From positions 372,001-436,000 of the forward strand of contig WTXD01000021.1 in assembly GCA_022496205.1 (NCBI GenBank): a stretch of DNA of 64,000 bases, in the 5' to 3' direction. This DNA is from Gloeopeniophorella convolvens. Taxonomy: Eukaryota; Basidiomycota; Agaricomycetes; Russulales. This document shows positions 22,344 through 34,420 of this stretch, one piece after another. Position 1 is the stretch's first letter, and the number at the start of each line of letters is the position of its first letter. The position numbers and the translations under genes were made by a program. A model generated the notes under the pieces. That model was not told the origin of the DNA, made no database searches, and worked only from the letters and a program-made list of their open reading frames with translations.

Positions 22344-25300
22344 CTATTTACTCGTTCTCTGATTCAACGACCACCGCGCTTCGATCGGTTCACCATCTCA
22401 ACGGCCCTCGCACTAGCTGTCAATAAGCCAGGGGTGTGAATCTTGACGCAACACCGGCTCTGGGACCTTCTAGAACTTTATACAGCGCTGACAAATTTAT
22501 TGTTGATCACTTGCTCCGGTCGCTGCTCTCCGCGGCGTGCCATGTGCCCTCGTGTACCCCGACTACTAGAGCATATACAAACCCCGATCCTGCCCTGCTG
22601 GCCTCATTCATCCTACTGGTCGTGACCTAACCCCGGACTCACTACGATCGACACGCACACCAGGCGCTTTATCTTGTTCTGTACCTGGCGGTTGCTTGCT
22701 ACACCCTAGACACGATGACCACAGCTGTAGACAGAACTGAGCCTGTCGACGCCGCCTTGTCTTCGAACCGCTTCCAGTCCGCACTACCACCTGGCCCGGC
22801 TTAAGTCTTACGTGGCTCTGTGCTACATGGGACCTTTGTGCGCAGACAAGACCTATAACAGGGCAGTGTCATGCCGCAGCAATACCTCCAGCGCTGCCTT
22901 GCGCTCCAACAAGCTGCAGGGCTCTAGAAGATACAAATAACCCATAATATCGACATCGCATGTCCGGCCTTGTGCGACGATGCTAACAGTGGGCTTTTTG
23001 CGGGCCTAGTGCCCAGCCATCACAGTATCAGAGGACAGCAATATTGCATCGTCACGCCGCTGCGGCCCTGTTCACGCGTGAATGTCGGCCTCCCGAAACG
23101 CGCCGCAACAACAAGAGCGCAGACCGACGTCGCCGCTTCTGGTCGAGCGTCTTCATGTCCCCAGTCTGTTGCTGTTATTGCCAGTCGGTCTGGTGCCGCT
23201 CCGACCGCTCAACCCCGCTGTCCGATGCGCAGGACGCCCCTCTACACACGCACAACGCGAGCATGCTCCTGTCTCAAGACCCCAAGACGACCCTGGCAGC
23301 CGCGCTAACGGCGACACTCCTTGCTGCCCGGACGCCGCGCAGCGGCGTCGCCTGCGCCAAGATGACAGTGCCACCCACCTTCTCCTTCCATTGATACGAG
23401 AACCGTGACTCAGCCCCAACCCCAGCCCCAGGAGCTGCGCGGCGGCGCAGCGAAGCCTGTCACCGCACTATCGAGGACTCCCAGAAATACATGATACAGG
23501 TCAGAATGCGGCGTCGAAAGGAAGGGCGGCCGGGGACTCGCGTGCCGGTGCCTGTCCAAGTCCATTTGCAAAAGGCGACACACTGCACAATCTGCTCTTC
23601 TCGCGGCTGACGCAGGGGCTTACCAACGAGCAGGACCATACGCAGCGAGTAGCACGCAGCCTCAATACTTCAATACATAAATAACGAGGCGCGGCGCGGC
23701 GCTAGTGGCTGCGAGCGTCGTGGCCGCAGGCGCCAGCGACACCAAGGCGCGTCGCGCCCGGCAACCCAGCGACGGCGAGGCCTAGATGAGTATCCCCAGA
23801 TGCGCTGAAATGATGGGTGGCACTCCGTACGAGCCCCAGACCAGGCTACGGGGGATCACACACTCGACTCGGACGACGCTGAAACCAAAGAGCCAGCTCG
23901 GCGCCTGCTGCGTCCCAAAGCGGTGGCGGCGAGAGCTCTGCTGTGCAGAAGCTGACATCATTGGCATCATTGGACCTCTTACGTCACGCACCGCGGAGCG
24001 AGCCCCCAACTCGACGCGATTAGGGAGCGCACAGGTGTGTGGTCTGCGCAGTACTTGTGGCCCCAGCGCCAGCTTGGCTAACCCAGCGCCTGCCTAAGCT
24101 CCAGGGGATGGCCCAGTGTTCTGCCTGAACGCTGAACCCGAATCTTCGCGGCGAGCCCGCTTTGTGCCGTGCAGGGAGGTGCTCGGAACGCGCCGGAGCG
24201 CGATATATGTAACGCCCTCTCTAGGAGCGCAGCCATCTATTCATGGTGATCCTAGGCTTTCCCGACGGACCGCCCCGCGGGCCTTCGCGCGCGCGGGTTG
24301 CAGGACGATATGAGCGGCGGTGATACACGCACGCAGAGGCACGCAGGAACGTATGTAGGCCAGCGACCGCAGTGCTGTAGTAGTACTTACTCTACATGTA
24401 CGTATGTACGTACGTGCGCGCTGAGAACGCATCGCAGACAGCCCCGAAGTGGGCGGGGTTCGACCGGTGTGCACGCAAGTGCCGCCCTACGGTCGCCTCG
24501 GCGAGCGCGCGGGGTGGTGCAGGTGCTTCTTTTCCCATCCTACTTACACAAGATTAGCTTGGCCGGCCTTGCATCTGGCACAGGCCAAAGCTGCCGCGGG
24601 CCGGCACACGTGCGGAGTCGAGTTGCCCCTGGCTTGCCAGGCTAGGGGCTGCTCGGCCCAGCCTTGGGGATCTGATCCAATCTGATCTGCCGGGCGCGCA
24701 AAGAAGCACGCGCGCGGGCGCGCGGGGCACGGTGCTATGCACTTTACTTAGCATGTAAATACAGTTAATCTTCAATCAATAAGATTGCGGTGCCCGTTCT
24801 GGCAACAGGCGATAGGCAATCGTCGGCGCGTCGCTCGGTGCCCAGCAGCGAACCCCATCAATCATATGTAACTTGTGTACTCTACGTCCGGCAGATGCGC
24901 ACTGGCCATCGCGCGCGCAGGGTGCTCTGCTAGAATACTACTTGCTTGTTGGATATCATGGCAGATTGACAGCACTGCGACGATGCTGGACGCTTTGTCC
25001 GGCCCCGGACACGCGGCCAACGCCCGGGCGCGCGCATGGGGATACCCAGTCCAGACTCCAGCAGAGCAGACTCCAGCCCAACGCTGAATCCGCGAACGGG
25101 GCCGGCGGATCATATGGGCACGCGACCGGCGCCTTGGCAGGCCCCGCTGGGGAGGAATTTGAGGGGAGTCTGCTGCCAGTGCGCGACGTCCATTTGTTGT
25201 AGAGGCGACGACATCCCGCGGGCTGCGCCGACGTTGAGCGGTGGCAGGCCCGCGCACCATGGACATGACCGGTGACCTGCGCGAGGGCTGATTCGCTGAC

Positions 25301-25720
25301 ACATTGGTGTGCGATCAGAGGGGCGGTCAGAACGCGCGACGTTGATGGGGGTGGCTGCGCCATCCCAAGTTGAGCAGGGAGCTGACAGGAGCGAAGCACC
25401 AATGTGGGGCCGGCTGGCATCTATGGGCGCCAACAGGGAAAAAAAGGTGTACAAATGAAATTCATGTCGATGCGTTGGAGGGGCCACTGCGAATAAGAGC
25501 AAAGTGATTATGCCGTAAGTGTCTAGCTGACGCAGATGCGCCCTTGGTCGCTGCAAGCACCTATGTGTGTCGAATAAACATGCGGGGAGTGCACTAGGCT
25601 ACAGTCGTTCCAAGAGATCTTTTGCAATTGGGGGCTCATCAGGCTGTTCCTGCCCTCGCTTAGTCCCAAGGGACTGTGGGGATACGGACCCGGCAATTAA
25701 ACCGTAGCTAGCATGTGTAA

Positions 25721-25741
25721 CGGCGGCGGCGGCGGCGGCGG
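25721..25741. repeat. (CGG)7 trinucleotide run
   Basis: A perfect CGG microsatellite in non-coding sequence. In one minus-strand ORF it would read as poly-Ala, but that ORF has no other support. Confidence 0.8.
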
Positions 25742-26907
25742 AAGACTTTGGGCCGATAGCTCCGTATGAACGCGAAGTGAACGCGAGAACATATGCGTTG
25801 CGGGAGATGAAGACGGCCACTAGCTCGCCGCAGTGGCCTGTCTCGCAGGAAACCGACGCGAATAAACTAGAAGGTTAGCGTGGAAGCCAGGGCAGGGAGG
25901 GCAGGGAGTCGTCTTCCAAGCGTGCCTACTGATGAGACTGTCGGGTGGAGCGTTGTTGACATAAGCTGAGAACGCGTCTAATGGAAGGTGTGCTACGCGG
26001 TGGGCGATCGAGGTGGTGTAAGCTGCGTCATTCGGAGATGAGGGAGGGCGACGGGCTGATGGCTTTGTTGCCAGCAGCGAGACGTGTAAGCGGGGGGCAC
26101 TGTCGAAGAAGCGAAAGAGTGGGAGGGCATCAGGGATTTGGTATTCCAGATGCGAGGTTCCCACGTCTGGGTCCGCGCATTGCGCATGAGGCCATAGATG
26201 GGAGTGCGTGTGCCAGCGATAGGTGTTCATGAATTGAGAAGCAGGTGTGGATGGCCAGGCGACCTTGCGTTTCCCTGCAGAGGCCGACAAGGACGGGATC
26301 AGGAGGGATTACCTAAATAGTGACGCTAGCCTCGTGTCAGTGTGTTCGGTTACGAGCCAAGTCGAGGAGTTGATGTTAATTAGGCACGAGATGTTGAGAC
26401 GCGGCAGGAGGATGGCAAGACGAAGGGGGACGGACATGTGGAAGAGAAGAGGGGATCCGGAGTGGAAGAGGAAGATGATTGATCCGCGACGGTATGTCCG
26501 GTGTTTCGTCTGAGAAGGTCCGCCCGCGCCCGCGGAAAGGAAAATGCGGGTGATGTTGGAGGGCACGGCTAGAGAAGGGTGATGTGCGTCGTAGGGACGA
26601 GGAGAGGAGGGCTGATTATCAGAGGAATGCGCTGCAGGACGGAAAGGCACTGCGGGGGTGGAGACGGAAAGGGGCGGAGAGGGCCCGGTGGACGAGGAGG
26701 CTGACAGGCGCTGGAGAGAGGATCTTGATTCGAGGTTCCCGGTGCAGCGTCCGAGTCGTTCGCCTGCGTTGGCGTCTTGATGAGCTCGTCGATCACGCAC
26801 GTTCAGATCTCGGAAACCGCCCTCCTCGCCCTGGACGACGGCCACACGCGCTCTGACTAGGACTTGTCCCCCCGCCCCGTGCTGGTCGGTCGCTTCGCTT
26901 CTCGACA

Positions 26908-26915
26908 TATATATA
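26908..26915 (+). promoter_or_regulatory. TATA-like element of the F-box-like gene
   Basis: TATATATA lies 58 bases upstream of the ATG at 26973 and is followed by a CT-rich tract, a common arrangement for a fungal core promoter and transcription start. Function is inferred from position only. Confidence 0.4.
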
Positions 26916-26972
26916 CACTCTCCCCCTCAAATCGTACACCGACTCCCGTCCTTCCCCGCATCTCATCCTAAC

Positions 26973-28433
26973 ATGTCTTTCCCATCGCCCTCCTGGCACG
27001 CCCTCCCCGTCGAGATCCAGCTCGACATCACCCACCTCCTCGACACCACATCCCTCCTCGCCTTTTCCGAATCCTCCCGAGCCAATCGTGCTCTCTGTAT
27101 ACCAACCATCTACAACGTATGTCTTTGCAATGCATGATCCACACGCCTCGTTGATCTAAGCACGCGATCCACAGTCTGTGACCATCTCCTCGCTGCCTGC
27201 GCTCCAATCTTTCCTGCGTCACGTGCCCGCCGACCATGCGTCGCACATTCGCTCGCTCGACCTCAGCACCGCCGCCGACGCTGCCCGTCTCCCCGCAGAC
27301 GCCGTGTGCTCGCTGGCGCTCAGCCAGCTCCTCTCCCAAGCACATCGCCTCCGTGCGCTTACCCTCCGTCTCGCGGGCGAGCTCGGCGACATAGCCTCGT
27401 CCTTTGCCGCCCTTGACCAGCTCGCAGAGCTGTGCATCGAGCCGAGTGAGGTCACCTCTTCTGCCTACCTGTGAGCCCCGCCGCCCTTGTCCTGCACCAG
27501 AAACTGCATTCTCATGTGTGTGTATAATGCAGGAACGAGCGCGTGGCCGTCAGCATCGCCCTCGCGGTGCCCAGCCTCAAGTCCCTCTCCGTTGCCCACC
27601 TCGCGCGCAGCCCGCCGGCCGCCCTCCCCTGCCACCCACCCGCAACTGCGGACGTGACACCGCCGCACAGTAACCCCACCCTCCCCGCCGTCCTCTCTAT
27701 CCCGACCCTGCGCCACCTCGCCATCCGTGACACCCCCCTCACCGACCCGCTTTTCGCATCCGCCGATCTACCCGTGCGCTGTGCGCTCGAGACGCTCGAG
27801 CTCGGCGCTTTTGCGCACGCCCCGCCTGCGGAGAACGCCCGCGGCGCCACGCGCGTTCTGCAGCGCGCAGGCGGGCCGCACCTGCGCAGCGCAGTGCTCG
27901 GCGCGGGCATCGCGCCGCACCACCCGCCGCTCAGCCTCCCCGCGCTCGAGCATGTGCGCCTGACGCCGCTCGTCTCGCCCATGGACATCCCGGACACGCT
28001 GCGCGCGCTCGCGGCGGCCGCGGGTGGCGCGCTGCGTGGCGTCGACGTCGAGTGCCTCGCGGAGGACCTCGAGGACGTGTGCGAGGAGCTCTCCGAGTGC
28101 GTCGAGCACGTCGGCGAGGGCCCGTGCGTGCTCAAGCTGCGCGTGCTCGGCGCGCTCGCGGGCGATATTCTCGCGCCGTCGTCGCCCCCCGACGCTCCAG
28201 TGTGCATCGGCGAGGACGCACAGGAGGCGCTCGCGCGCCTCGCGGACGCGTTCAGCTCTGCCGGTGCGCCGATCGCCATCGCGGGCGCGTGCGCCAGCCC
28301 GGTGTCCTCCGAGGACGCGGAGTCGGACTGGGACGCGCGGACGGTCGTGGACGAGACGATCGTCGACCTCGCGCCGAAGGGCGCGGACGGCGCCGTGGGC
28401 GACGCGTGGGCGCAGGCGGTCGGCGCGTGGTGA
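26973..28433 (+). CDS. F-box-like / LRR-like protein
   Basis: Three exons, 26973-27116, 27175-27470 and 27533-28433, giving 446 aa. The first exon encodes a degenerate F-box (WHALPVEIQLDITHLLDTTS, then LLAFSESSRANRALCIPTIYN), the element that would bind Skp1 in an SCF ubiquitin ligase. The rest holds loosely repeated Leu-rich segments (for example ALTLRLAGELGDI, VPSLKSLSVAHL and LETLELGAF) typical of mushroom F-box/LRR substrate adaptors. The C-terminus is acidic. Such proteins are abundant in Agaricomycetes and evolve fast, so no substrate can be suggested. The large antisense ORF over the third exon is a GC-driven shadow. Confidence 0.75.
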
Positions 28434-28898
28434 CACGGGGCACGACGCCGCACGCCCGACGACGACGCATCACACAAAACACGCGCGCCATGAGAGACAC
28501 AGAGACGCATACACGATACGTAGCGACACGTACGTACATACATACCACGCAGCATGTTGTAAACCTAGACCCACATACCCCCTGTACTACTACTTTTTGC
28601 CATTGTGCCGTCCGTTTCGGGCGTGCGCGAGGAAATATGCGGCCATCATTGCTTGAGCTTGGGCTGCGTACGACCTGGTGCGATGCGGCGTCGCGACCTA
28701 AGACCGGGACCTCCGCCGAGATCCCATTGACTCGAGCTGCATCACGCGCGGAATAAGGATCACAACCAACGCAGTGCGGCGGATCTAACAACGTATAGGT
28801 AGCGCACTGCACAGCGATCGCGCAGAGTGATAGCCAAACAAGTCTGCTTCGGGATACCATTCTGTTGACAAGCATGCCAGTACAAAATACAGCATTTG
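28434..28898. other. Intergenic, convergent 3' ends
   Basis: This lies between the F-box-like gene (plus) and the GPCR gene (minus), so both 3' UTRs are expected here. A short ACGT/ACAT-rich alternating tract lies at about 28527-28546. No coding exon was recognised. Confidence 0.5.
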
Positions 28899-30593
28899 TT
28901 ACACACGACTGGCGCCCGCGCGCACGAGCGGCGCCACCGACTCGTGCGACGCGACGCTGAACGCCGAGCCCGTGCTCGCGCGGTTATTCGCCTTCGCGTC
29001 CACCTCTTCGGCCATGCCCTCGCGCGCAAACTCGGGCTCTGCGAGCACGAACGGCGTGATCCCCGCCGCGCGCGGCGAGCCCTTCTCGACGCGCGCGCGC
29101 GGCGTCGCGAACGCGGGGATCGTCGCGGGGTCCGGGATGCGCCGGCGCGTGCGCAGGAACAGCAGCAGGTTCGCGAAGCCTGCGGGCGGTGAGCCAGCGT
29201 GAGAGTGCGCGGGGGGCGAGACGCACCGCCGAGCGCGAAGACCAGGTCCGCGAGGAACGTGCAGGCCTGCGGCACGGGGTGCCCCGCGTAGCTCGCGAAG
29301 CGCGCGATGGAGATGGGCACGACGAGCAGCGTATACGTGACCTGCGGCAGGCGGGGCGGCGGTTCAGCGGGGTGCGCGGCGCGGTGGGCGGCAGGCGGCG
29401 CGGCTCACGGGGTACCTGACGCGGCGTCAGCCTCCGCCGCCGAAGAGAAAGGGGAAAACGCACCAGACGATAATCGCGGCAACCTTGACCATCGACGAGT
29501 CGAGGTAGTCCCGCGCAAACGCGAGCTGCCAGCTCTCCGCGCGCGGGACCCAGCGCAGCGCGCAGCGGCCCGCGCTGTCCTGCACGAGGTTCCCACGCAC
29601 GCGGAGGAGCACCGCCGCGTACAGCACAAAGCTGCTCAGCGCAGAGAGCCATTCCTGGGCGTGGTCAGCCGGGCAGGCGAATGTGGGTGCCACGGGGGAC
29701 GCACGAAGAAGTACTCGAGGAAGGTCTGCGCGAGGCGGTACTCGCTCGTGATCCAGCACCTGCGGGGCGCGTCAGCGCGGCGCCGAGATCCCCACGCACG
29801 CACGCACGCACGCACCAGAAGCCCGAGGGGCCAAAGTACGGCCCGCGGTCCTTGTGCTGCAGCGCAAGCGGGCCGAGGCCGACGACGAGCGCGACAAAGG
29901 CCCAGCCGAGCGCGAGGGTGAGCCATTTGCCGCGGCGCGAGACGTGCGCGCGCAGGAAGAGCAGGCGGAACGCGTGCAGCGCGAGCGCGAAGGACCTGCG
30001 GGGGCGCGTGAGCGGGCGATCGCGTCGCGTCGCGGCGGGGGTGCTGCGCACCACACGGCCGTGCCGACGTTTCCCGCCTGCTTGATCGCGCCTTTGCGCA
30101 CGTCAGCTCGCGCGTACTGTACAGGCGCGCTGGGGCGCACCTTGGACGCTGCAGAGCGCGCCGGAGGTGACGCCGCCGTCGAGCACCCAGCGCGCGTTGA
30201 GGAGCGTGCCGGCGGCCTGGAGGACGTTGGCGAGGAGCAGCGAGCCGAAGATGGCTTTGACGTGGGTGTGGGCGGCCAGGTACTGCGCCGGGCGGACCGC
30301 GTTCATCTGGTGTTGGGGTCGGGTGTCTGTCTGTCAGCGCGGGGGCACGGTAGGGGGCAGGGGAACGCGCACGCAGACGAGCATTAGGACTGAGAGGGCG
30401 GAGAGGAAGGCGGCGCCGACGATGGCCTGCGCATGCCGCGCGGCTGGGTCAGCGACGTGCATGCGATGCTGCAGAAGGCGACGCGCACCGAGACGAAGCC
30501 GCTCTCAAAGCTTGTGTAGGGCGTTGCGCGGATGCCATTGCCGAAGATCTCGACGGGGCTCTGGGGCTCGTACGCGCGCGGGTTCGGAAGCAT
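28899..30593 (-). CDS. G-protein-coupled receptor, Git3/cAMP-receptor-like
   Basis: A 10-exon gene giving 397 aa. Exons in transcript order: 30593-30489, 30426-30373, 30306-30141, 30091-30052, 29995-29816, 29759-29705, 29654-29464, 29415-29409, 29341-29227 and 29179-28899. Spliced sequence gives seven hydrophobic segments, including AIVGAAFLSALSVLMLVC, IFGSLLLANVLQAAGTLL, WLTLALGWAFVALVVGLG, WLSALSSFVLYAAVLLRV and VTYTLLVVPISIARFASY. Landmarks are SGALCSVQG with KQAGNVGTAVWSF at TM3, and PYFGPSGFWCWITSEYRL in the second outer loop. Exon 8 is 7 nt and is needed to make WYPVTYT. Fungal Git3-type receptors sense glucose or related nutrients through a G-alpha and cAMP. The ligand here is unknown. 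The C-terminal tail is short (about 80 residues) and Ser/Ala-rich. Confidence 0.82.
29793..29815 (-). repeat. Tetranucleotide repeat forming an intron donor
   Basis: On the minus strand, almost six tandem GTGC units begin exactly at the 5' end of intron 5 of the GPCR gene, so several GTGCGT donor copies sit 4 bases apart. Use of any but the first would shift frame. Confidence 0.75.
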
Positions 30594-31849
30594 GCTGTAA
30601 GAGGGGGAGACGACCAGTCGTCTAATGCGAAGAGAAATAAAGGTGGCCCGAGCCCTGCTCGAAGGGTGTCGCGCGCTGTCGTGGAGGCGCGAAAAGGAGG
30701 AACAGGCGGGGGCGGGGCAGGAGCTATATTTATGCGGGCTGCACCACGTAGGATGATAGCGCCATAGAGATGACGTTGCGGTCAGAACGAAGTGATCACA
30801 GAGACTGCTGATGAGGAGTTGCGAGACGCAGTGATCGTGCACGGCCTGCAGGCCATGTTCGGAGGAGCCTGATCCTGCTCCACGGGAAGCATTCGGTGGT
30901 AGTGCGCGAGAAAAGAACCGTTGCGACAGACGGTAACCCTGGCGAATGTGAGTGCGGGTGTGGGTTCTACTCGAGATATTGGCCGAGGACGAGTGATCGC
31001 GGTACAGTGCATAAGGCGGGGGCGCCTTGTTCATGTCCGGGCGGCGTTGGAGCCCCTTCCACGCGACCACCGCCGTTGCACTTGCCATCCCGCTCAACTC
31101 CTCGCCCGGTCACGCTCGGAGCTCGCCATGGCCTCCCCTGCCGTGTCTGAGGGACACGTTCTGGATCCCTGGCGCGTATCGTACAGCTTCCAACCTGCCA
31201 CGTGCCAACGACATCGAAACGGTGAGCGACTCGAACTGTTCGCAACGTCCCTTCCCCGTATTCTCGTGATGACAATCCCACACCACACCGAGAGGAGCAC
31301 TCTTCGCTGAGGCCACGACCGTCTGCCCTCCCAGGTACACTTTCCGCGCGGACGTCACCCAGTCCAGCGAGAGGAACCGGGCGGGCAGGCGGTCAAGAAC
31401 GGAAAGCTGACCGTTGTCCCCGCCACCGCTTGTTGTTGTGATCCTCCTTTGCGCAATACTGATACGTTCTCTGATCTTCAGGTCCGGCCCTTTGATATCT
31501 CCATGGTGAAGCGCTGAAAGCTCAGGTGCTGGTCCGGGGCCCCGGGGGGCAGGTGGCAGGTAAATCTAGCCAGGCTGTCCATGTTCAATATGTTTGCTGT
31601 TCCGGCCAACACGCGTTATCTATTCAATACTAATTGCGTGTCCCAACACGAACCTGTTTCTCTCAATCTTCTCAGAGCCAATGTTTGTAAGCTCCACAGT
31701 GTTGGTTGTGTGCGTCGACCGCGGGTCGCCCCAAGCTCCCGATGACATCATCGCATCTGATGCCTGGTGACTGACGTCGTGTAAGTATACGCGCCTTTGA
31801 ACCCCATCACGCTTCTGTCGACGACCATTCAAACCAACCAAGCACGAAC
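30594..31849. other. Divergent promoter region of GPCR and PTEN genes
   Basis: About 1.26 kb between two divergently read genes. The GPCR frame stays open upstream of its Met for a long way, but this is unlikely to be translated because the sequence lacks receptor-like features. On the plus strand a short open stretch from ATG at about 31130, followed by plausible GT and AG sites, could form a small gene, but no product was recognised and it is not called. Confidence 0.45.
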
Positions 31850-34183
31850 ATGACCGACTTTGTCCGCCGCATCGTCTCGGGCCAAAAGGCCCGCTTCAAG
31901 GACGGCGAGCTACACCTCGACCTAGGTATATCGTCTACCATCCCGCGAGCGAGCTGCCCACTGACACCCGTGACAGATCTATCTTACATCACAGACAATG
32001 TAATCGTCATGGGATACCCCGCGACCGGCCTCGAGGGCCTCTACCGCAACCGTCGCGAGGACGCGCAGAAGTTCCTTGCGCACCGCCACGGCACGAACTT
32101 TTGGGTCTTCAACTTCTGCCCCGTGCGCGAGAATACGTACGACGCCGCCGTCTTTGGCGGGCGCATGAGCAGGTACCCCTTTCCGGATCACCAGTAAGCA
32201 CCGCCCTATATCCATCCAGTCTCCCACTCGTGCGTGTGATCCGCCACGATCACGATGCCCGCCTTGGATCTTTCGTTCGCGACAGGGCATCGCGCGACAG
32301 TTCTCCGCATCGGGGCGAGAATCAGCGGACACGCCACTGACTGATGGACGCGCGCCTGCAGTGCGCCACCGCTCGCCCTCCTCCCGCTCGTCGCACGCGA
32401 GATGCGCCTCTGGCTCGACGGCGCGCCGGAGCGCGTCGCCGTGTTGCACTGCAAAGGTGCGGCCGGTCCTTCCCTGCGCGTGCGGGCGCTGATGTGCGCA
32501 AAGCGGGCAAGGGCCGCTCGGGCACGCTCGCGTGCGCGTACCTACTCTCGCTCAACGCACCGCCGAGCGCGCCGCGGCTCGAGCGCAACTACACGAAGAA
32601 GGAATGGGCGAGGCACACCGCGCTCGCGCACCCTACGCTGCAGGCGCCCGATGCGGCGGCGCCCGCCGCCACGCAGAAGGCGTGGGCGAAGGACCGTGCG
32701 GAGGAGCTCATGGACAGGATGCCCGGCGACCAGGGGACGATGGGGACCGAAACGGCGGCCGACACGGACGCGGACGAGGCGTCCGTGCGGGCTGCCGCGC
32801 AGCCGCCGCCCGACCTTGTGGAGCGAGTGAGCGAGCGGCTCGAGGGCGTCAAGGCGGAGGACCATGGGCAGGCGGCGCGGGTCGAGAGCCCCGCGGCGCT
32901 CTCGACGGACGCGCCGGCGACGCCTGTGCTAGCGACTGCCGCATCCCGGAGCACGACGTCGTCTTCTGCGCTCGCGAACGTGCTGAACCTGCATACGTCG
33001 CGGCGGATGCGCCCGCGCCCGTCCAGCAACTCCTCCTCCTCGACCTCAAGCCCCGACAAGGAGTCCGAGGCGGACGCGCCGCCCGCGCGCGGCCCCCCGC
33101 CGAAGAAAGGCCGGCAGGGCGTGTCGATCCCGTCGCAGCGGCGCTGGCTGTACTACTGGAGCCTGCTGCTCGCCGGCGAGGGCCCGGCGGGCTTCTGGCC
33201 GGCGCTCCCTCACCCGCCAACCTCGCCCGCGCACGACCCGCCGCCCGCGCCGGAGCGCGTGCGCGTGCGGGAGGTGCGCGTGCGGATGGCGGAGCAGACG
33301 GGCGTGCGGATTGGCGTGATCAAGGCGGCGAGCCGCGTGCTCGACCGCGCGGGGCGCCGGCCGGCGCCCGCGGGGCCAACAGAGCTGTGGGCGAGTCTGG
33401 CGCGGTACGACGATGCGCTGGTCGAGACGCTCGAGCGGTGGGAGCGGTGGGGTCGCGCGCCGGGTGTGGGGGGCATCGGGAGGCGACGCGAAGGCGGGGA
33501 CGCAATGGTCCCGGCGGCGGCGGCCGACGGTGCGGCGGCCGAGAGTATCCAGGAAGTGTTCGCGGACGGCAGGTGGGACGCGCAGAAGATGGTGCGGAGC
33601 TTCGCGTCGCTCGGCGTCGTGGCTGGCGAAGAGGTGCGTGCGGCACGAAGGCTCCGCCTGGGAGCATGCTGACGCCGGGGCACGCGCAGAAGCGGGAGGG
33701 CAAGGTGGTGACGGCGACGCTGGGCGCCAAAGAGACCGGCGGAGTAATCATCGACGCGCACCGCGAAGTGCGGTTCAAGATCTACATGGGAAAAGTGCCA
33801 CGCGGTGGCTCTTGGTAGCGAGGTCGGGCGCTCACGCGGTCTTTTTACAGGTATTCTTGTGCTGGTTCTGGCTCATCCCCGCGTTCCACATGGCCGAGGG
33901 CGAAGGCGAGGGTGAGGGCGGGGTGGTGACGGTGCGGCTTAAACGGGAGGATTTGGACTTTGCGGTTGGGTTGGGGGCGGCGTTGATTGAGGTGGAAGTG
34001 GCGCTGGAGCGCGTGCCCGCCGGGGCGGCTTCGGAGCCGCCAGCGCGGGCGCTCAGCGGAGAGAGCGAGGTCGGACAGGCGCAGGGGAAGGGCGGGGGCG
34101 TCGTTGAAGCTGCTGCGGGTATTTTAGAGGGCGCGGTGGGCGTGCGGGAGGGCGTCGAGGTGCAGCAGGGTCTCGAAGACTAG
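31850..34183 (+). CDS. PTEN-type phosphatidylinositol 3-phosphatase
   Basis: PTEN removes the 3-phosphate from PI(3,4,5)P3 at the plasma membrane. Six exons, 31850-31925, 31977-32193, 32362-32456, 32504-33633, 33690-33794 and 33851-34183, giving 651 aa. The N-terminus has the LDLSYITDNVIVMGYPA strand seen in PTEN proteins, and the P-loop is HCKAGKGRSG (127-136), with Cys128 as nucleophile, Arg134 binding phosphate and the two P-loop lysines that favour inositol lipids. The last exons give FKIYMGKVFLCWFWLIPAFHM, the core of the C2 domain. Between catalytic and C2 parts lies a long Ala/Ser/Pro-rich insertion (from about residue 175), making the protein much longer than human PTEN (403 aa). Intron 2 is unusually long for this window (168 bp). 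The C-terminal tail is acidic/Gly-rich. Confidence 0.9.
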
Positions 34184-34420
34184 CTTAGAGCATTGTCAGA
34201 ATCAAGTCAGAGTTCAAAGCGGGGAGCAAAGCATTTCCCGAATAGGCAGCTCGGATCAGGGGAAGAAGCGCTTCGCTGTCTCTTTCCCACGCCGTGACAA
34301 GGGTCGATGTGCTCTCTGCGCTCGCCTCGCCTCTTTCTCCCGCTCTCCCAAGCTCCCCGCTTTCTGCGCTGCTCGCTGCGTCCACGCAGCGCCCGCCCAT
34401 GAGCCACTAGCCATCCCCCA

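Larger units (their letters stand above)
21188..26972. other. Second gene-poor stretch
   Basis: About 5.8 kb between the G-alpha start and the F-box-like gene. Short ORFs occur on both strands but mostly mirror each other and lack motifs. Exceptions worth noting are one well-formed exon-like segment at 22212-22343 (minus), and a 199-codon minus-strand ORF at 26309-26908 that is Ser/Pro-rich and overlaps the likely F-box promoter, so it was not called. A (CGG)7 run lies at 25721-25741. Alternating ACGT-rich sequence occurs near 24390-24420. No transposon protein was recognised. Confidence 0.45.

Noticed and set aside
26309..26908. 199-codon minus-strand ORF upstream of the F-box-like gene
   Set aside because: Overlaps the probable core promoter, has no motif or splice context, and its composition follows local base bias.
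27512..28555. 347-codon minus-strand ORF
   Set aside because: Antisense shadow of the F-box-like third exon; Ser/Arg/Ala-rich with no motif.
31027..31310. Possible small gene between the GPCR and PTEN genes
   Set aside because: Short ORFs on both strands of similar quality, unrecognised product and uncertain splice partners.
32532..33818. 428-codon plus-strand ORF overlapping PTEN
   Set aside because: Wrong frame of the PTEN insertion; the PTEN frame links the P-loop exon to the C2 exon with good splice sites.
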